Shown here piece by piece: positions 21,161 through 25,489 of a stretch of DNA of 25,489 nucleotides (within the stretch, counting starts at the first letter, position 1; every line of letters starts with the position of its first letter). Source of the stretch: Promethearchaeota archaeon (GTDB taxonomy: Archaea; Asgardarchaeota; Lokiarchaeia; Sigynarchaeales; SOKP01). Both the position numbers and the translations under genes were made by a program. The stretch covers positions 1-25,489 of the forward strand of contig JAEOTJ010000388.1 of NCBI GenBank assembly GCA_016839905.1, in the 5' to 3' direction. The notes beneath the pieces were generated by a model. It was given only the letters and a program-made list of their open reading frames with translations, searched no databases and was not told where the DNA came from.

Positions 21161-21830
21161 TTTTTTTATACTCCTATTTTAAATAGACATGAAATGTTAA
21201 TTATCTAATATATATAAAATAATTCAGTCTAATAAAACTATAAGAAATCTCATAGTATTTTTTATATTGAATTAAAGTCAAAAAATCATTCTAATATTTT
21301 CATTCAACAATACCATTAAATGTATTTATCAAATGAAATTATTAAATCACTTTTTAACTAATTTTTCAAACCTATTGATGAGGCATCTTTGAACTACCAG
21401 CATCTAAAGGAGTGGGCTTTCTCTTGCTTTTGTGGTAAAACTCAACAGTTTAGTTTCACTTGAATATTTTATAAAAATCTTAAAAATCTATTGAAAATCA
21501 ATCAAATTTGAACTGTATATAGATCTTTTAGTATCTAAAATATCAGAATTAAAGTTTTTTTTTGGCATCATTATTAGTTATTGTAATATTGGTTAAAACT
21601 ATTATCAAAATACCGCTTGATATAATAAAATTTTAGAAAAAAAAGGATTATGATCAGCATTAAATGCATTTAATTAAAATCTCATAAGGATATATTAACT
21701 ACATTAGATATTTTATTAAAACATGTTTAAATTACCTGAATGGGCTAAATATTTCTAAAAACCAAGCTTTAAATATAATTTCTAATATTAAAATTCTATA
21801 AAATAATCCAATTTCAATTGGTTATGAGGT
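21161..21830. other. 670-bp intergenic region
   Basis: No coding frame is convincing on either strand. It holds the promoter side of the minus-strand PlsC-like operon, a probable IS605/IS607-type right-end relic (21388-21435), and the leader of the histidine-kinase gene, whose GAGGT ribosome-binding site is just before the TTG at 21831. Confidence 0.5.
21388..21435 (-). mobile_element. Decayed right end of an IS605/IS607-type (TnpB-associated) element
   Basis: On the minus strand the segment contains GAGAAAGCCCACTCCTTTAG followed by ATGCTGGTAGTTCA. This resembles the conserved right end of archaeal IS605/IS607 elements, which form a CCCACTCC-TTTA-GGAGTGGG hairpin followed by TAGTTCA and give the omega-RNA 3' part. 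Here the second arm reads GATGCTGG, so only about half of the pairs remain. No tnpA or tnpB is next to it. It is a short relic, probably inactive. Confidence 0.45.
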
Positions 21831-22973
21831 TTGAATCTTATAAAGCTACCAACAAAATATGCTCCTGCAGAACGTCAATCTGATGATGAAATTAAGCGAC
21901 AAATTAAAATCTTTGAAAAAGATAAACTTTTAAGTATGATTCTGCCTACAATGCCTTCTATCTTTGTTATTGTAAATAATTTAAGACAAGTAGTCTATAT
22001 GAACAAAATTGCTTTAAAGTTTGCGGGACTTGAAAGTTTAACACATTATATTGGAAAAAGACCAGGTGAAATATTTGGGTGTATCCATTCTAAAGAAGAA
22101 GAGGGGGGTTGTGGGACTTCAGAGTCTTGTACATATTGTGGAGCTGTTAATGCCGTTTTAACCAGTCAGAAAGGGAAAGCAGTTATGGAGGAGGGGCGAT
22201 TGATTTTAGGTCCAAATCAGGACACATATGATTTGCGAATATGGGCAACACCCTTAAAAATAGAGTCTGAAGAATTTACTGTAATAACTTTAGAAGATAT
22301 TCAACACGAGAAAAGACGCTTGGTATTAGAAAGAATATTTTTTCATGATATTATGAATACAATAAATCAGTTATATCTCTCTCTTCAATTAGCAATAGAA
22401 AATAGAGAGGAGTTAAAACAAGGAGAATATGTGGAAGATGCTATAGAAATAACAAATACTTTAATTGAAGAAATACACTCTCAGCAAATTTTAAGTGCAG
22501 CCGAAAATAATGTATATAATCTAAAAGTGACTACATTAAATTCCCTTAAATTATTAAATCAGATAGTAAATAATTATAAAAGTAATGAAATTGCAAGAGA
22601 AAAAAGAATAAATATAAATGATCGCTCAGAATCGCTTGAAGTATGGTCTGACCGAGCTCTTTTATTACGCGTTATTGGTAACATGGTTAAAAATGCTCTT
22701 GAAGCAATTACTAAAAGAGAGACAGTAACAATTGGATGCAATAGACGGGAAAAAAATGTGGAGTTTTGGGTGCATAATCCCGGGATTATTCCTCGGAATA
22801 TACAATTACAAATCTTTAAAAGGTCTTTCTCCACCAAAGGTGCAAACAGAGGGTTAGGAACATATAGTATGAAATTATTAAGTTCATTACTTAGCGGAGA
22901 AGTGAGTTTTTCAACATCTGAAGAAAAAGGTACAATCTTTAAAGTAATAATCCCTATTAAATTCAGAGATTAA
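21831..22973 (+). CDS. PAS-domain histidine kinase with a cysteine cluster
   Basis: A 380-residue soluble sensor kinase. A PAS-like domain (~35-155) contains C84, C94, C100 and C103 (C-x9-C-x5-C-x2-C in FGCIH...GGCGTSESCTYCG), which could hold a metal or iron-sulfur group or act as a redox switch. The H-box is FFHDIMNTINQ with phospho-acceptor His172. The ATPase domain has the N-box VIGNMVKNALEAI (281-293), a G1-like FWVHNPGIIP, the F-box KRSFSTKG and GLGTYSMKLL (351-360). There are no membrane spans and no receiver domain. A TTG start is used because GAGGT lies a few bases upstream and no early ATG fits. It is 69 bp upstream of a Rag-like GTPase on the same strand, possibly cotranscribed. 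The signal and response regulator are unknown. Confidence 0.88.
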   Translation: MNLIKLPTKYAPAERQSDDEIKRQIKIFEKDKLLSMILPTMPSIFVIVNNLRQVVYMNKIALKFAGLESLTHYIGKRPGEIFGCIHSKEEEGGCGTSESCTYCGAVNAVLTSQKGKAVMEEGRLILGPNQDTYDLRIWATPLKIESEEFTVITLEDIQHEKRRLVLERIFFHDIMNTINQLYLSLQLAIENREELKQGEYVEDAIEITNTLIEEIHSQQILSAAENNVYNLKVTTLNSLKLLNQIVNNYKSNEIAREKRININDRSESLEVWSDRALLLRVIGNMVKNALEAITKRETVTIGCNRREKNVEFWVHNPGIIPRNIQLQIFKRSFSTKGANRGLGTYSMKLLSSLLSGEVSFSTSEEKGTIFKVIIPIKFRD

Positions 22974-23042
22974 CTATATTAAGTGTGATGAATTTGATAG
23001 TTCTAAATAAATTAAAAAGAAAAGTAATAGATGTGATTAAAA

Positions 23043-23993
23043 TTGAGTAAAAAGATAATCCTTATTGGTCGAGCAGCAGTTGGTAAAACTAGTATAAGAA
23101 AAGTAATCTTTGAAGGAGTAAATCCCCAAGAAGTTATAAACAGTCCTTTAAGTCCGACTAGAGGTGTAGAATCCTCAATTTATTCATGGATGGATTTAGA
23201 ATTAGGTTTATTTGATACTGCTGGTCAAGAAATTGATTATATATTAAGAGAAGAGACACAGGAAATTAATTATTTTAAAAACACCAATGCGATTATATAT
23301 ATTTTTGATTACCCCGAATGGGAGAGGGAAATAGAATTATTTAAGGAACACGTAGAATTAATTAAAGAGATTATTCAAAAAAATTCATTAAAATGCAGAT
23401 TGATTCTTTTTTTTCATAAAATTGATTTAGACAAGAGTAAAAAAATTCCTGAAAAAAAAATACAGAAACAAGCAAAAAAATATTTATCTTTAGCAGAAGA
23501 TACTGAAATATTTTTTACAAGTATTTCTCCAAATTATATCTACCGAGCGTATAATGCTTTTTTCAAAATACTTGGAGGTTTTACTCAAAGTAATACTCAA
23601 TTAAAAACTATTTTAGATAAAAATATTAAAAAATATTCAAATATTTTATGTCTAATTCGCAATCATAAAAGTAAAATTATGGTTCAATCGATGACTGAAG
23701 ATTTTGATCCAGAGATTATAAGGGACGTGTATAAAAAACTTACCAGAGATTATTTAACTTCTGATACTATTGTTTCGATGATTGTAGAAATTGAAATAAT
23801 AGATAATGAACCCATGATTCAGAATATAATTAAAGATGAGGAGGAGGTTTTTAATCCACATGTTAAAAACATTATACTCATATCAAAAATCCTTGAAAAT
23901 AAAAAAGAATTAATTGATTTAATTAAAAAACTAAGAGAAGAATTTAATAAGAGTTATGAGCATTGGATTGAAGACACCTTATTTATTAAGTAA
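23043..23993 (+). CDS. Rag/Gtr-family small GTPase with C-terminal domain (copy 1)
   Basis: A 316-residue GTPase. G1 is GRAAVGKTS (9-17), G2 is the Thr of SPTRG (T39), G3 is FDTAGQE (57-63) and G4 is HKID (125-128). The HKxD form of G4, together with TSISPNYIYRAYNAFFKIL, is typical of eukaryotic RagA/Gtr1. Residues ~180-316 form a mixed alpha/beta domain consistent with the roadblock/longin-like dimerisation domain of Rag proteins. In eukaryotes Rag heterodimers control TORC1 at the lysosome; Asgard archaea encode many relatives whose role is unknown. All nucleotide-binding motifs are intact. It starts with TTG; no better in-frame start is visible. It is convergent with a second Rag-like gene 230 bp away. 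Confidence 0.85.
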   Translation: MSKKIILIGRAAVGKTSIRKVIFEGVNPQEVINSPLSPTRGVESSIYSWMDLELGLFDTAGQEIDYILREETQEINYFKNTNAIIYIFDYPEWEREIELFKEHVELIKEIIQKNSLKCRLILFFHKIDLDKSKKIPEKKIQKQAKKYLSLAEDTEIFFTSISPNYIYRAYNAFFKILGGFTQSNTQLKTILDKNIKKYSNILCLIRNHKSKIMVQSMTEDFDPEIIRDVYKKLTRDYLTSDTIVSMIVEIEIIDNEPMIQNIIKDEEEVFNPHVKNIILISKILENKKELIDLIKKLREEFNKSYEHWIEDTLFIK

Positions 23994-24144
23994 ATCTTAG
24001 AAAAAAAAAGTCATCTTATAATTGATTTAGTATCCCGTGGTTTAGAAAGACACTTAAAATATTATCTCATCCCACTTTTTTAGAATGCAGATGATTCCCT
24101 TGTTTTTATATTTAATTTAATAAACCGACAGCCATTAATATTAT

Positions 24145-24166
24145 AAAAAAAGGAGAATAATTCTCC
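24145..24166 (-). terminator. Hairpin plus T-run terminator of the minus-strand Rag-like gene
   Basis: On the minus strand GGAGAATTATTCTCC, a perfect inverted repeat (24152-24166), is followed directly by seven T (24145-24151). This lies 57 bases after the stop codon of the minus-strand GTPase. The stem-loop plus T-run resembles an intrinsic terminator; in archaea the T-run alone may suffice. Confidence 0.55.
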
Positions 24167-24223
24167 AATACATAAATAAAGAGAGGGAGCGTGGAATAAT
24201 TTAAAATTTACTTTAATTAATTT

Positions 24224-25138
24224 TTATTTTTCTTTTAGATTTTCTTTAAATTCTTTAACTATTTTACCAAGTTCGTCTTTTTTTGTTGTTTCAGAGAAAA
24301 TGATAATTCTCTTAAGATTTGGATTAATTTCATTTAAATTTTCAATAAAAATATTTAAAAATGTTGAACCCAAATTAGTTAAAAGCAATCCACTTTCATT
24401 CAATAATTTAATTTTAGAAGTATGGATTAAAAGATCAATTTCTTTATGTAAAGAAAATATTAATTTTGTATTAAAATCAGGTGTAATGGATTGAGTTATA
24501 ATAACATTTTTGTTATTAGTTATAAAACAAATTGATTTAGTTAGATCTTTTAAAATATTATCAACTTTAGCTTTAATTCTACTTGTTTCCGATGAAAAAC
24601 TGCTTAATATTACTCCTAATGCATTGAATGTGGTATATAATAAGTCTGGTTGAATACTCGTGAATAGAACTCTTAAAGCCTTAGGGAAATTCAATTGTAA
24701 GTTTAAATTAATTGATATTAGATCAAAGATTCCTCCAATATGATGACTAATTAAATCTATTTTGTTAAAGACTAGATAAATCTGAGTGTTAATCTCATTT
24801 TCGTTGATAATATTATAGATTTTTTTTATTTCTTCAATAAATATAGAGGTTTCTGATACCCAAAATTCATATTCAAAAAGATACAATATTGCACTAGCGC
24901 CCTCAAATAAAGATAGAATCTCCTCTTTGGAATCTAATAAATCAAGTAATTCTTGCCCAGAAGTATCAAAAATACCTAACTCTAAATCCATCCACTTATA
25001 ATTTGAAGTGATAATACCCCTTGTTGGTGCGAGAGGAGTATTTAATAGAACATTTGGATCTGCATTAGTAAAAAAGATATTTTTAATAGAAGTTTTTCCT
25101 ACTCCTGCCCTTCCTAACATTATTATTTTATGTGGCAT
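24224..25138 (-). CDS. Rag/Gtr-family small GTPase with C-terminal domain (copy 2)
   Basis: A 304-residue GTPase from the ATG at 25138; a TTG two codons earlier is possible but overlaps the GAGAA ribosome-binding site. Motifs: LGRAGVGKTS, the Thr of APTRG, FDTSGQE and FNKID, all intact. The spacing and the shared KWMDLELGIFDT and LFTSIQPDLLYTTFNAL segments show it is a paralogue of the plus-strand Rag-like gene. The two differ at G3 (DTSGQ against DTAGQ) and G4 (NKID against HKID). The C-terminal ~125 residues are again alpha/beta and suit a roadblock/longin-like dimerisation domain. The convergent pair could form a heterodimer like RagA-RagC; this is inference from family and context. The gene ends before a hairpin/T-run terminator. 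Confidence 0.83.
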   Translation of the reverse strand: MPHKIIMLGRAGVGKTSIKNIFFTNADPNVLLNTPLAPTRGIITSNYKWMDLELGIFDTSGQELLDLLDSKEEILSLFEGASAILYLFEYEFWVSETSIFIEEIKKIYNIINENEINTQIYLVFNKIDLISHHIGGIFDLISINLNLQLNFPKALRVLFTSIQPDLLYTTFNALGVILSSFSSETSRIKAKVDNILKDLTKSICFITNNKNVIITQSITPDFNTKLIFSLHKEIDLLIHTSKIKLLNESGLLLTNLGSTFLNIFIENLNEINPNLKRIIIFSETTKKDELGKIVKEFKENLKEK

Positions 25139-25489
25139 ATGCAATTCTCTTTTTTTTCAAGAATAATAAATTTATTATAAATAGAATTTCTAAAAATTAT
25201 TATTAAATCTTCCTATCAATAATAAAAATTTATTATTTAAATTTCTCTAATTCCAAAACATCTATAAAGTTAATATTATAAAAAATCATTTTCTGAAGAA
25301 ATTTTTATCAAACATATGATTTAAATATATAAAATACCAAAATAGAATTATTGATTTAATTGTCTTGACTTTACAAGTTATTTTTTTTTAAGATCCTGAG
25401 AATTATTCTATTAAAAGATATTTTACGACATTATTTAATTTTCCTCTTTTTTATAGATTGCGAGTGATAATTAAATCATTAAATATCAT
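25139..25489. other. 351-bp AT-rich region upstream of the minus-strand Rag-like gene
   Basis: It is very AT-rich with no convincing reading frame, RNA gene or repeat. It presumably includes the promoter of the minus-strand GTPase and runs to the window edge. Confidence 0.4.

Overview
The window looks like chromosomal DNA from an Asgard archaeon, most likely of the Lokiarchaeia/Promethearchaeota type. The evidence is indirect but consistent. The DNA is strongly AT-rich. There are archaeal tRNA-modification genes (a Taw2/TYW2-like wyosine enzyme and a Trm11-like THUMP-class methylase). A pair of Rag/Gtr-type small GTPases carries eukaryote-like motifs, and one has the Rag-typical HKxD motif. 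There is also a degenerate Ras-like protein, a GIFT-domain (IFT52-like) protein, a 7TM protein, archaeal TATA boxes, poly-T terminators and several TTG starts. No rRNA, tRNA, CRISPR array or intact transposon was seen.

Layout. (1) 1-6.5 kb: a PCMT-like methyltransferase with a long coiled-coil tail diverges from a rhomboid protease. The rhomboid converges on a minus-strand run of Taw2, GIFT-domain protein with a KKAPQ-repeat tail, Trm11-like methylase and endonuclease III. (2) 6.6-9.8 kb: an intact AMP-forming acyl-CoA synthetase, then a protein with a repeat linker and an SCP2-like C-terminal domain, which suggests acyl/lipid handling. (3) 9.8-11.4 kb: a relic of an IS607-type recombinase, a four-helix membrane protein whose PQ/GYP-rich tail continues past the stop with TAA at glutamine positions, and a small HhH/zinc-ribbon protein. 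(4) 11.5-17.5 kb: a corrinoid (B12) module of DUF2284 metal-binding protein, corrinoid protein and RACo-type [2Fe-2S]/ASKHA activator, followed by an acyl-CoA-ligase-like protein fused to an AbrB-like domain. The module is preceded by a triplicated promoter/operator unit. A perfect 5 x 19-bp array lies inside it. No methyltransferase is encoded next to it. (5) 17.5-21.2 kb: a 7TM membrane protein, a pseudo-GTPase, a beta-rich protein probably starting at ATT, and an operon of two small helical proteins around a PlsC-fold protein lacking its catalytic residues. (6) 21.2-25.5 kb: a decayed IS605/IS607-type right end, a PAS histidine kinase with a cysteine cluster, and two convergent Rag-like GTPases.

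Three themes recur: acyl-CoA/lipid chemistry (two ANL enzymes, an SCP2-like protein, a PlsC-fold protein), regulatory GTPases, and enzyme folds with missing catalytic residues (PlsC-like, ANL-like, GTPase-like). The most unusual region is the repeat-regulated corrinoid module with the AbrB-ligase fusion at its end. All functional calls are from reading motifs by eye; no database search was possible.
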